The position numbers were made by a program, and so were the translations under genes. The notes below the pieces were generated by a model, which was not told where the DNA came from, made no database searches, and saw only the letters and a program-made list of their open reading frames with translations. Below are positions 21,502 to 31,712 of a stretch of DNA of 64,000 nucleotides, piece after piece. The stretch is from Hirsutella rhossiliensis. Taxonomy: Eukaryota > Ascomycota > Sordariomycetes > Hypocreales > Ophiocordycipitaceae. The stretch lies in NCBI RefSeq assembly GCF_020360975.1, contig NW_025408674.1, forward strand, positions 2,728,001-2,792,000, given 5' to 3'. The stretch's first letter is position 1. Each line of letters begins with the position of its first letter.

Positions 21502-22237
21502 TCAGGGCCTAAGCAAACCTGGGAGCTGGTTAAAAGGGCCCCGGCGAAAGGTGACGTTTAACCACCAAAACACGGATCGGTTCTACAGGCCTCTTGCCAT
21601 CTCCTTGGATGTGCGCAGAGCAGCGGGACCACGCTTGGGGACTTCCTCCAGGCCAGTCATGACGAGCTTCAAGGCGAGAGTCGCCGAGGCGACGGCACCG
21701 AGAGCATCCAAGTCGCCCCGCAGGAATAGTGAGCGGATGCCGACGACGTCGAGCAGGGCACTGACTAAGAGGTAGGTGCTCAGCAGCAGCGACGGCGAGA
21801 ATGCATGGCGATGTTCGGTGTAGAGCAGCGAGGCCATGGCTTCGACGTCAGCGACAGCCAGAGACGCGGCCGCCAGGGCGACGTGGGTGCGCGCAGGAGG
21901 GGGCGAGGTGCTCCATAGCACCAGGCTGACCAGCTCGAGACCAAGGAGCAGGGCAGCGGCGGTCTTGACGGTAGAGTTGAGTCTGTTAGCAGCCGGTAGC
22001 GGCAGTGGTGATGGAGGACACGCCTACCAACTTAGCCCAGAGCAAGTGGCCGACCCGGAAGAGCGGCTCTCTCTGTCGAAGAATGGAAATACGCAACGAC
22101 GCGGCAGCCAGGAGCAGTTCCGAGGGCCCGATTCCAAAGATAGCTTGCTCAAAGGCCAGCGTAAAGTCGAGCTGGCCCCGTCCCAATTGGGGGCCAAAGG
22201 AGGCGTCGGCCGTCGCGTTGATGGCCATTGGGAGCAA
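21502..22237 (-). pseudogene. N-terminal fragment of an ABC-C (MRP-type) transporter
   Basis: Exon pieces complement(21502..21963, 22028..22237). The N-terminus has the fungal ABC-C signature: DASFGP, then DFTLAFEQAIFGIGPSELLL, and a set of hydrophobic helices (TMD0) through LLLSTYLLVSALLDVVGIR. The intron (GTAGGC ... GCTAAC ... CAAG) still looks functional. A TAG at 21583 interrupts the frame. Past it the family motif NRSVFWWLN follows in phase, then a TGA at 21502 and no further homology. Both transmembrane domains and both ATP-binding cassettes are missing, so it cannot pump. It is divergent from the peptide precursor 530 bases away, the usual place for an exporter in a small toxin or metabolite cluster. 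Confidence 0.72.
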
Positions 22238-22658
22238 TCGACCTAATGTCGGCGCGCTCGTGGGTGTAGAACTGCACGTCTACCTCATGTAATTGTAGAA
22301 GAGTGGCATTTATCATGGGTCCACGGTGGCGAGGAGGGGATCGGAAGCCCCTGAGTGTACAGCCATCGGGAACTGCTACCTGCGTCATCCACTTGCTGCA
22401 GTGAGCCTGGGCCATGGATGGACCAGGTCGTGGTAACTTACCTGACTGAGGTCACAGGTTCTGGCTGTGGTCAGAACCGAGAGACGCATGCTTCACTGAC
22501 ATGGTTACTGCTCCTCCCTTTTGTTTGCCTTGGAGCTATGTTGAGTACATGGGACTCAGCACTAATCACAAAGATGAACTTCTGCCAAGGACGAGAAATA
22601 GATACGGGCATAACTTGACGGAAAGAACGTGAAGACGCAAATTCAAGGGCGTATTGAA

Positions 22659-22665
22659 TATAAAA
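22659..22665 (+). promoter_or_regulatory. TATA box of the repeat-peptide precursor
   Basis: TATAAAA about 105 bases before the ATG at 22767, followed by a C/A-rich leader, which is ordinary for a strongly expressed small fungal gene. Confidence 0.5.
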
Positions 22666-22766
22666 CCCAACTCCCCGGACAGTCCTTCAAAGAGCCAACC
22701 CCCGTCCCAAAGTCCTCTTTCACAATCAAGTTAAGGTTTTTAGCAGCCTAGCTCTATTCCTTCAAA

Positions 22767-23015
22767 ATGCATTCCAATGTCCTTCTCTCCTCGATGGATT
22801 CTGTGTCCGCTCTTCCAGCGCTCGAGGTCGGCCAGGTCCAGGTGGCCAAACGCGAGGCTGGAGCTGAGGCAGAGGCTCTGTATCCCGTCACTTGGCCCAA
22901 CAAGCGGAACTCTGAACCAGAGGCTCTCTATCCTGTTACTTGACCCAATAAGCGAGAGTCCGAGGCGGAGGTACTCTATCCCGTCACTTGGCCCAGCAAG
23001 CGAGGCGAGGATTGA
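22767..23015 (+). pseudogene. KEX2-processed repeat precursor, dikaritin-like RiPP candidate, broken by TGA
   Basis: 82 codons from ATG 22767 to TGA 23013, interrupted by an in-frame TGA at 22941. A weak secretion signal ends near SALPA, followed by a spacer to the first Lys-Arg. Then come three units of 16-18 residues. Each has an acidic, Ala-rich spacer, the block LYPVTWP plus N or S, and Lys-Arg, the cut site of Kexin. The Tyr-Pro-Val-Thr-Trp-Pro block is identical in units 1 and 3; in unit 2 the Trp codon is the TGA. Known: dikaritin precursors (ustiloxin, phomopsin, asperipin families) have this plan, with Tyr-containing cores cyclised by UstYa proteins. A UstYa-like gene lies 1.2 kb downstream. 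The signal core is shorter and less hydrophobic than usual, perhaps a second lesion. It does not resemble the known Cys-containing alpha pheromones. As it stands it would release one core. Confidence 0.68.
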
Positions 23016-24230
23016 GCTTGCGCCTCACATGGTATGTAGACTTACAGGCACGACTTCTGAGTCATGTTACTCACACCAATCGCAGACGCCTTGCAACAAC
23101 CTTTGATGTGGACAGAAGGCTATTTTACTAGAGAGAGCCGTTCGATCAATGCCATTAATAACACAAAGAAGCCCGCGACCGAGAATCGCCCGTGATCCAT
23201 GTTTCTTTCCCTCCACGTCCATAGCAACTTTAGCAAGTGACATGTCGCAGAACCGATGAATGCATCCTTGTAATAGGTGAGTATTACCTCGTAGGCAGCC
23301 TTTAATGACCCGACGAGACGTTGAATACTCGTATTTTTGTTTAGACTTGACACTCCGGCTATCAGCATTGTCATTGAATTAGTTACAGGAGTGGACAGGT
23401 ATTGACACGCAGGGTATTACGGTAGTTCCTGTTAGCTATAGCAGGGAAAAGAGGCTTGAGTATCACGACAGGGGTCAATGCGGCCAAAGCGGCAGAAAAT
23501 GTTCATGGCTTCTACTTTCAAGCTAGATGCTTTACTCATTTATCAACTCATCACCGGTTCTCTCTGGGCACAGTCACAAAGACCGGGCCTGTTATCGACC
23601 TTCCAAAAAGGTCCTATGTCCCTTGCGCTGAGCGCAACCAACAGTTCCCCAATGTTTTGTTGGCTGAACCGGCTCCTGCATGCCTGCATGTGCTCATGTG
23701 AGCAGACGATCGGGCCCCATGAAGGGATGCACCCGTAGGAGTTGGTCGGTTATACCCGCCTTGCTGACCTATACGCTCCAAGCTCGCACATGCACATGCA
23801 GTCATCGTTTTCTTATTATCAAGGTGATGAGTCTGGACTCCCGAGTGACTCACTGGTTCATGGGTATGGTAGAACTTTCAATGTAGTACAGTAGTGCTGT
23901 GCCTTCATGCATCCGGCCCCCGCAGCATCTCCTTCAAGACGCTTGTCTGTAGGATTCGGATTTGTACAAGGCGAATTCTGTGAGACTTGGGGGGTGCCCG
24001 AGTGGGCAGCGGCCGAAAGGCATGCCCCCAAGTTCCAACAGCATATTAGCTGCCGGGTGAGACGAACGAAAGGGCGACATGACTCGAAGCTGAGGTCCAG
24101 TAATCGATTCCGTCAAGTCGAGTCCATCTTATACGGGGCTGATGAAATCCCCGCAACCGCAATTCATGTTCGCCATGGAGCTCTCTCCTAGGAGTTCGAG
24201 CGAGAGTCTGATCCCAGCTTTACCCCATTC
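23016..24230. other. spacer between precursor and UstYa-like gene
   Basis: Several frames of 60-95 codons occur on both strands but none shows a recognisable domain. A decayed third gene of the same cluster could hide here, but I cannot show it. Confidence 0.4.
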
Positions 24231-24783
24231 ATCTTGTTCCAGTTAGCCCGATGTGTTAGACTGGCCAAAGCAAGGACACAAGCGGGTGACAGATTTTCGG
24301 AACTGGAAAGTCGTGTTGTTGCCTCGTTGCTGTCATTTCTTATCAACATCGCGCTCGCCGTTGTAGTGCTGACAGCAACTCCGAGACAAATGTCGAATGC
24401 CAGTCCAAGGTGGGATGAGTTTACGTTGCCGTGTAAGAAGTCTAGCAATGGAATACCTTGCGATATGATAGCTGAAGCTGCGCAAGCGCCGGCCGAGACT
24501 GCCATGTTGCACAAGCTCGTGGTATTTCGCATTGGCATGGGCAAAGGCTTGGGCATAACGCACATCGACCACTCCATCGATGCGCTGAGGCAACACGAGG
24601 TTTGCGCCGCCGATGTCACGCCAAACGTCTTTCAGTATAGCCCCAGCGACTTTGGCATACGCGCAATGGCCAACGTTGTGCACGAGTGTCGGGACTTTGA
24701 CAAGGTAAGACGGCCGCACTTGTGTATGCTGGATTTGACGCCGGTTGCTAAGATGAGGAAATGTCTCGTAGATTAAAGAGTAG
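24231..24783 (+). pseudogene. UstYa-family (DUF3328) oxidase-like gene, probably defective
   Basis: Exon 1 runs to 24704 and exon 2 is 24772..24783, joined over a GTAAGA...CGTAG intron. Near the N-terminus is one membrane helix (LLSFLINIALAVVVL). The C-terminal part has the family layout: HIDHSIDALRQ, a conserved Cys and ADVTP (HEVCAADVTP), then HECRDFDKI. UstYa proteins carry two HxxHC-type motifs needed for oxidative cyclisation of RiPP cores. Here the first has Ser in place of Cys. The reading stops at TAG 24781 just after FDKIKE, where homologs usually continue with a Trp-containing end. The linker between the helix and the first motif is short and does not match. The start codon is unclear; an upstream exon may be lost. 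Together these suggest a decayed gene, although a divergent active member is not excluded. Confidence 0.66.
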
Positions 24784-25341
24784 GCGAGCCATCACCGGGC
24801 TCCGCCTTTCAAAGGTTTTGGAGATGGCAAGGCAGTAGGCAACTGTGCGTCGGGTGATGGCCCGTATTGCCTCTACACATAACTCGACGTTTCTCCAGAA
24901 GGGAACATGGCCATTATCTACCACTCCAGCGCAGATGTATGTCCGTACTGGTAACTGTAGTACTGCGCCCACCCTTGCTGGCAGTACAGAACAGCAACCG
25001 AGGACTGCTATCCAATGTCAGATGCATGCTGCACCCCGCTCGCTTCCCCCTTTGCCTGTTCAGGCTTGTCCCTGGTTGCCTTTAAAAGTGCACAGGCTCC
25101 TCGTTGCTACTCGCTCGCTACCTTGGCTCTCATGCTCCTCTTGTCGTGATCCTCGATCCAGACTGCGACTACCTAAGCTACAACCATGGCCGACACCGAC
25201 CAACGACATGGAGAATTGTTTGCGGCCTCTGGATGCGATACTCGCAATTCCCAAAGAGTGATGTCTTGTCCAGGCCAGCAGGAGTCAGGCGAAGTAATGT
25301 CAGTAGACCAGTTGGATTCGCACTCACTTATAGTTCCTTAG
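24784..25341. other. spacer upstream of the C2H2 relic
   Basis: It has a TTTAAAAG at about 25080 and an ATG at 25186 that opens a short frame. I could not join this frame in phase to the zinc-finger exon. No other feature seen. Confidence 0.35.
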
Positions 25342-26159
25342 GCTCATTGAACAACAATTCTCTGCCCTCTCTGTCGACGAGAATGGCTTGGATGTGCGCG
25401 AGCCCGACGTCCAGTTCAATCCTGCGCAGTGCCTCTTTTGCAATCATCGCAGCGCGGGCTTAGACGAGAATCTAGACAATATGCTAAAAAAAACATAGCC
25501 TTATTATTCCCGATCCTGATCGTCTAGTTATCGACTTGGAGGCCTTGATCGAGTATTTTCATCTCGTTATCTGTGGCTATTTCGAATGCCTCTTCTGCGG
25601 CTCCCAGCGAAGTAATATTCAAGCAGCACAGCAACACATGATTGGTAAAGGGCACTGCAAGATTGACGTTTCGAGCCAAGGGTCTGAGTACAGAGACTTT
25701 TACGAGTTTGAGTCCAGCTCTGGCGACGACACCAACATCGAATACAAAACGGAGCGCTCCAAATCCCCTTTTGTCGACATCGACAAGACGATGCGTTTGC
25801 CATCAGGAAAGGTGCTGTCGCATCGCATGCAAGCCCGGGCTCGAGTGCTCCGACCCGGGGCGCCGGCACAGACAGAAACCGCCACCACTTCCTCAACATA
25901 TATATCTACTTCTTCGACGGCCGAGGCAAACGAGGACACAACGCCCCGTTCAAATCGAGTGGCCAAACGCGAGGCCGTCTCTCAGACCCAACTGGCGACC
26001 TTGCGGGACTCTGACCGGAAGAGTCTAATGCATTTACCAGTGGCGCAGCAGCGAGCAATTGTCATGAGAGGCAAAAAACAGATAGAACAGGCACGGAGGG
26101 ATGAGAACGAGATGCTGCTCAAAATACAGTTGAAGGCAAATAGGTCTCTGAAGAAGTGA
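25342..26159 (+). pseudogene. REI1-like C2H2 zinc-finger protein, frameshifted
   Basis: Reading begins after a TTCCTTAG acceptor at 25341 and shows DVQFNPAQCLFCNHRSAGLDENL. After an A8 run (25486-25493) it must shift by one base to continue as DRLVIDLEALIEYFHLVICG and ECLFCGSQRSNIQAAQQHM with GKGHCKID. Later blocks are YRDFYEF, LPSGKVLSHR and a basic helix (RGKKQIEQARRDENEML). These are marks of a conserved fungal C2H2 family related to the ribosome-assembly factor Rei1. One extra A in the homopolymer explains the shift; a sequencing slip is possible. The C-terminus ends at KANRSLKK without the usual further residues. Probably a dead paralog rather than the main copy. Confidence 0.6.
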
Positions 26160-28410
26160 AGGAAACGGACGCGGTTTGGCGAGGAACGTCCCCATTCCCA
26201 TTGTTTTCGTCAGGCTGCTTCTGCCGAACTTTACTCGCTTTCTGTGCCGTTCCAGAACTCAGTCTGCTAAATCGGCGCCGGTCATCGCGGCGCGTGGCGA
26301 TACGCTCCGACTCTTATCTAGTCTCGATGCATGTATGAAGCTTCAAAGATATAAAGCTGTTTTAAAGGCTCTTGTTATTTATAATCTAAATACCTCTTAA
26401 GTTATTCTTCCATTTAGAGACCGAGTAGCTTAGGGATATCCTTTACTAACCGGCACATGCTACAACTTAATAACTCACTTTTTAGTCTACCAGTTCGGCA
26501 GGCCTGTGTGCCAGTCAGCCCAGGCCTTTCTTATATACACGTACGTTTTCTGACATCTCGTGAGGAAGCGTGTGCTGACAGGCCAGAAGTATGCATGCAC
26601 TGCTAGCGGCGGAGCGCATACTTTGCACATCAAGGCCAAATACACTCATCAAAGGTCCACAACGGGCCGAGGAGCGCGTACCCGAAGATCATCCAAGAGC
26701 TACGCCAGAAATCTAAGCAACTACATGAGGCTTTACGAAAGGCTGCTGAGCTACTGGGTCGTGGCGAGGCTCACCTTAGAGTTCGACTAGTGCCGGACAT
26801 GTCTACTCCAGCTATTCTAGAAGCCCTTCACAACGGCGAGTAACGGCGTCAACGTGCTTTGGAATTGGCAGCGTCTTAGCACCGCTAAAAGTCGCGGTAG
26901 GGTATGTAGTGTTCGTTAGTTAGCAGCACGCAGGCCGGTCTAATGGTTCTGAGTGGCGAAGAAAATACATCAGTAATACACTGACCGGCAGCCGGCAGAC
27001 CCGGGTAAAGAGACGGCTCTAGCAAAGTGGCATCCGAAATGTTCTCAGCAGAAGCCACTCAGACAAATTGTTCCAAGCAAGGGCAGACAGGGCTGGGGAG
27101 AACCAGCAGCGAACAGAATCGCAATACGGTACGGTTTGCGGTAAAGTTCCCTTCACTTAAGTCCTTTACTTGCCATCTTACTTAATTGCCCCTCAAGGCT
27201 CATCATTACATGTAAAGTCCCTTTTGGTACTTCTCTATGTTATGATGGCGCTTATTACTATTAATAGTAATGAATACGTACGCGGATGTAAATATGCAAG
27301 AACGCTACTACGTATTCGTATATCTGCCCTAAATATGGGTTGTCCTGACCAAGGAAGATGGATACGAGAGCTCGATTGCATTGAATCCCAGGTTTCTCAT
27401 TTCGGACATATTCTAAAGCCTTACACCTCGCTCCACCCTCCAACTTCTTTGCTCAAGGCTCTTTTCCGGAACTCACGACCGGTTTCTGCTATAACGAGGC
27501 CGAGACGTTCTCGTTCAAGGTCAATCATACGCAGGTCCGAAACGGTGATATACTCGCAGCGATGATAAGAGCAAGGAAAGAGGCAGGGAAGACGCTTGAT
27601 ATGAACTAGAGTAGCCTACTACAGGAATGGTGGGAAAATTGGGAGGACATTCAAAGTACAGTAGGAGCAGATCATACAATGTAGCTAAACTATAACCTGT
27701 ATTTGCAAGGATAGCCCTAGACGGGGTATGATTGCTATCTGGGAATGGCATGCAAATTCTGCCCCGTCTGTCGGAGAAACGGCTCGGTGGGCCAGACTGA
27801 CCAGGAACCTCGCGTTGCCCCAAACCCTCTCCGGCTAGGTCAGGCTGTCTGTTGTGGGCGACTCCGTATCCACGTTAATAACGGACGAGGAGACGCATTC
27901 GACAGCTGTTCTCCACTCACGCTACGTCTTATGATGATTATAATCGGGGCATGTCCTCGTAAACATGCTGCTAGCCTCATCTCGGTACGAAACAAATGCC
28001 CACAAAGTGGCTCCCAAGAGCGCTCCTCTCCACAAAGGATTACCGCAATTTATGCCATAGAGCAAGGCCAGGCGGATACGAGGTTCGGTTTGAATCCTTG
28101 CCACCGGCTCGACCTCTGTACCTGCATAATCTAAAGGCGGTCCACGAGAGGATTGCTCGTAGCGGCAAGGATGATGCATAAAAAAGTTTTCATGCTATTA
28201 TCCCGTCTCGAGGACTGGGGAAACATTCAACTAGACAGGTAGGAGTGGAGGGCCAGGCGGCTGGGTATAAATGGAGGATCATAATCTTCTTCCAGAGACC
28301 ATCATCCCATAGCCAAGTTTCCCCGTCACTCCCCTCGCTTCTCTCCGCAACTACAGGGAAACTCTCGGTCTCACTCTCGTTAACAGCCTACGCGCACCTC
28401 GTCACTCGCT
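26160..28410. other. decayed DNA, then promoter of the surface-protein gene
   Basis: No intact gene. Around 26640-26880 a frame rich in Lys, Leu and Ala with helical character ends in several stops and may be a transposon remnant. The last 150 bases form a normal promoter with TATAAA at 28266-28271 ahead of the next gene. Confidence 0.4.
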
Positions 28411-29544
28411 ATGCATCTGTTCAGCACCATGGCCGCCGCGGCGGTCGTGTCGTCGGCCGTCGCCACCAACGTCGCGGGAGGCAGCAACTATACCTTTTCC
28501 GCACACTCAAGTGTTTCGGCCACGAGCTTGCAGCCTCAGACCCTGACCAAGATGACCCTTACCACGGGCACTGCCGCATCCACTACGGCCGCCAGCACCT
28601 CGGCTGCTGCCTCGAGCACTTCCCAGGGCACTCTCATCGGCGCCACCAAGGTCGAGGCTCTGCTGAAGCTCTCGCAGAGTTTCAAGTTTGAGGTCCGCGG
28701 CGGCCTCTGCGCCATCTCCAACATGCCCGCCGAGGCCGCCGTTGTCAGCTGGCGCCTCGTCTACGACATCGACCTTAAGAGCACGTTCCGTTTTGAGATT
28801 TGCGAGCCCCGCGACCAGGGCCGCGTTGTCACCAAGGTCCAGGGCCAGTACGTCTACGGTCTCGCCGTCAGCCACAATGTGACGGCCTCTGGCGTTGTCG
28901 AGCTCGTTTGCGACAACGGCGAATTCAACCACGTCAAGATTGAGAACAAGAAGGTTGTCGAGACCAAGGCCGTGAGTGTTGAGACGGTCCAGAGGAAGGT
29001 CTATGAGTGCTCCGACGTCGCCAAGTGCACCCAGTCAACGTGCAAGGGCGACAAGTGCGGCTACAACCTCGTCGCCAAGGTCGGGGGCGCAGTCTACACC
29101 AACACCACTGCCCCTGCTCACCACGCCGGCTCGAGCCCGGGCTCCTCTGTGACGTACAAGTTTGAGGAGTGCAAGGTCAAGACCGAGTGCTCCTGCGTTC
29201 AAACCTGCGTCGAGGCCGAGTGCAAGGTCGAGAAGCCGACCAAGGGCCCTGCTCCCGCCGCTGTCCCGGCCGACAAGGTCAAGACCATTCCCGCTGCCGG
29301 GCCCGCCAAGGGTGAGAAGCCGGAGGCGCCGCATACGCCCAACCAGCCCGCCGCCGCGCCTCCAAAGGCCGCTGCTGACAAGCCTGCTGGCGGTGCGTCC
29401 GGCGGTGCGTCCGGCGGCGCGGCTGGCGGCAACGGCACTGCCGTCCCCGGACGCAGCGGCAGTGCGGTGACGGGCGGCTCTGGCCGCGTTGTCATTGCCT
29501 TCAACGTCCTCGCTGGAGTTGTTGCCATGGCCCTTTTCCTCTAA
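28411..29544 (+). CDS. secreted Cys-rich GPI-type surface protein
   Basis: Single exon, 377 aa, strong codon bias. A signal peptide (MHLFSTMAAAAVVSSAVA) is followed by a Ser/Thr-rich stretch, then a folded region of about 210 residues. This has spaced cysteines (GGLCAIS, FEICEPRD, ELVCDNG) and two tight Cys clusters, KVYECSDVAKCTQSTCKGDKCG and EECKVKTECSCVQTCVEAEC. An Ala/Pro-rich stalk with a GGAS repeat leads to a hydrophobic end (VVIAFNVLAGVVAMALFL), the pattern of a GPI-anchored wall protein. I do not recognise the family. It has a TATA box 145 bases upstream and is intact in an island of broken genes, which suggests recent use or arrival. A transposon sits 48 bases after the stop. Confidence 0.82.
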   Translation: MHLFSTMAAAAVVSSAVATNVAGGSNYTFSAHSSVSATSLQPQTLTKMTLTTGTAASTTAASTSAAASSTSQGTLIGATKVEALLKLSQSFKFEVRGGLCAISNMPAEAAVVSWRLVYDIDLKSTFRFEICEPRDQGRVVTKVQGQYVYGLAVSHNVTASGVVELVCDNGEFNHVKIENKKVVETKAVSVETVQRKVYECSDVAKCTQSTCKGDKCGYNLVAKVGGAVYTNTTAPAHHAGSSPGSSVTYKFEECKVKTECSCVQTCVEAECKVEKPTKGPAPAAVPADKVKTIPAAGPAKGEKPEAPHTPNQPAAAPPKAAADKPAGGASGGASGGAAGGNGTAVPGRSGSAVTGGSGRVVIAFNVLAGVVAMALFL

Positions 29545-29592
29545 ACGGACCGGCGGCTGTTTACTTTTTACTACTTCGGGAACTGCGGGATA

Positions 29593-29636
29593 AGGGATTT
29601 TCCGGTGATCTGCCGGATCTGGCGATTCGCCGGATT
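29593..29636 (+). repeat. left terminal inverted repeat of the pogo-like element
   Basis: Starts AGGGATTTTCCG and contains the internal motif GATCTGCCGGATCTGG. It pairs with 31667-31710 with four or five mismatches. Confidence 0.88.
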
Positions 29637-30170
29637 TTGGGCTCATTGCATTCCAGCAAAGAACTGAGAATAACTTCACGAATACTATTTGAATTGTTCT
29701 AAAATCTTATAAGAGCAGTTAATAATGCTCAAAGATGCCACTCAATCTTTTTGAAGTCATCCAGCCATCGAGGTCGTCTTCTGTTACTCTCCGATCGCGC
29801 AAGTCCCCGAAATGCACCCATTGCCTCCCGATCACTATCAACAGCTAAAGAGGGCCTTTGAGGACAGGATATGTCGTTTGAAGTTATCATTGCCTTATTA
29901 TTTGCGTTATTATATAGTGTGTTTGGTACCTGCAATGCTATGGCCCGCTCTGGTGTGAACGGAAGAGTGACAATTTTGCAGCGTGAACATCCTGACTCCT
30001 CTCGCGACCCTCAGAAGCCACCCGTCGCTCATTCTGCATTTTCTGTGGCTTTTCCACTTTCAAAATCTTCAGCTCTTGTTAATAATGCCAATTTATCTCC
30101 TTATTTTGCTTCACGGCCTCCGTCATCCGTCGTTTTCTCCCAATTTCCGCCTCTCATTGCTTCCTCTTCT

Positions 30171-31347
30171 CTAGAGCGAGAGCTTTTGCTCCGCTGCCTT
30201 CTGCTGTCGCTGAAGCTTTCGGGCCTCCTTCTTCAGAGCCTCCTCTTTCTTTGGAGTCCTTTCACTGTCATTTTTGGCGAGCTTGAGCCACAATTTTAGA
30301 GCTAAACACCTCGTCTGCACTAGAATCTGTACAGCAGAAGAGATCATCTTTGAAGCCTTACCGGTCTGCCTGCGCTGGTTCTTGTGACTACTTGTTCTCT
30401 GCATACTTTAACTCTCATATCAAGCACTTAAAACTCATATTGAGGGCTCCTGAGGGTGCTGCTCAGCCTTCGGCTGTTGCGGCCAGCATCGACAGAGGAC
30501 TTCTCGACTACTTCCTGAAATGCGTTCCAAAACACAGTCTAGATCTTCGATTTCAGCAATCCAATGAACCTTTTGATTTGTCTGTGTACTGGATAAGATC
30601 ATGCGTATACGCTGTTGAGAGAGGCTGAATAACGATACATCAAGGGTTGCAGCCGATGAATGGATTGAGGGGGAAACACCACAACGATCACTCGGTGCCG
30701 GTCACACCACTCCATAAATTCGATACTAAAATGGTTAAGTGGCCATCGGGAACCAAAAGGCGATAAGCACAACCGTTTCGAGCTTTCACCCTGGTAAACC
30801 GGTCGAACGTACCGGTGAGCTGCTCATTTCCAATATTGTGATTCGTCCACCTCGTTTTTGACGTGTTAAAAATATTTATTGACGACTTGATTCACGTTTC
30901 ACGAACCAAAAGTCCAGAGTTTGTGCTGGCTTGTCTTGGTGGATGAGAAATGGGGCAGCGATGCCATCTCTTGACTGACGCACATCTTGAACGTAAGGGA
31001 GGATGGGTTGCCATTTTTTAATACGCCGAGCAATTTTGCCTTGTTTTCTTATAATAAGAGGAATACCCTGTTCGTTCAAATGCTCATAAGGAATAGAAAG
31101 CCCATTTCATCCATGTTATACGTGTTTTAGGGTAGGGTGTCGAATTTCTCAATTTTCGTGCACGTCTTTCCTTGTCAGGTGTGAAAGCGGAGCCTCGCGC
31201 ACTGAATTTCAAGCTAAAAATAAACCTTACATTCAGATGCATAGATAGGTTCTTTTCAGAAGATGCTTGTACCGTCGAATCACGTTCAATCTGGCTCATT
31301 ACGGGTGCGTAGAATGAAGTTATCCAGCTCGCCCTTCCAACCCCCAT
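30171..31347 (-). pseudogene. broken DDE_1 transposase of the pogo-like element
   Basis: Fragments in different frames: an N-terminal HTH-like part (NEQGIPLIIRKQGKIARRI), the end of the DDE catalytic domain (FPPQSIHRLQPLDV), and a Lys-rich tail. Multiple stops and frame changes separate them. No complete catalytic triad is readable. Confidence 0.65.
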
Positions 31348-31666
31348 TTTTTGCAGTATCCTGAGCCAAGTTCTGCACTATGGATAGAATGGGGAGAATC
31401 CCACATGATTAAAGCCTACGATGAAAGCCAATAATGTTCTGTTTTTGCTGTATTGGCTGAAATGACTTACACAATCTGTCGGCATCCTATTTTGGCCGTT
31501 GCTTGGTTTGATGTCAGCACCGCAGCGCATTGCCCCCTAGATAAAAGTTCTAAATATATGCCAGACTTTCACTGCTTCTGATGATTCAGGAAATCAAAGG
31601 ATACGTCAATTGGCACCGTTGTTGTTGAGCTATTGTCGATTGATGTTGAGCGTGCGAAGTCGCCGC

Positions 31667-31710
31667 AATCCGGCAGATCACCAGATCCGGCAGATCATCG
31701 GAAAATCCCT
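31667..31710 (-). repeat. right terminal inverted repeat of the pogo-like element
   Basis: Reverse complement starts AGGGATTTTCCG. It matches the left end over 44 bases and is followed by the TA duplication. Confidence 0.88.
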
Positions 31711-31712
31711 TA

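Larger units (their letters stand above)
29593..31710 (-). mobile_element. pogo/Fot-type Tc1-mariner transposon, degenerate
   Basis: A 2,118-bp element bounded by 44-bp terminal inverted repeats and by TA on both sides (29591-29592 and 31711-31712), the target duplication of Tc1/mariner elements. The minus strand encodes pieces of a DDE_1 transposase. Around 30640-30720 these read EFMEWCDRHR and VVVFPPQSIHRLQPLDV. A basic C-terminal tail lies at 30171-30404, and N-terminal fragments at 30876-31347. The frame is broken many times, so it is not autonomous. The repeats are still nearly identical, which indicates an insertion that is not very old, or ends kept by cross-mobilisation. Confidence 0.82.

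Noticed and set aside
22767..23015. Alpha-factor-type mating pheromone precursor
   Set aside because: The KEX2 repeat plan fits, but hypocrealean alpha pheromones carry a Cys-containing core unlike YPVTWP.
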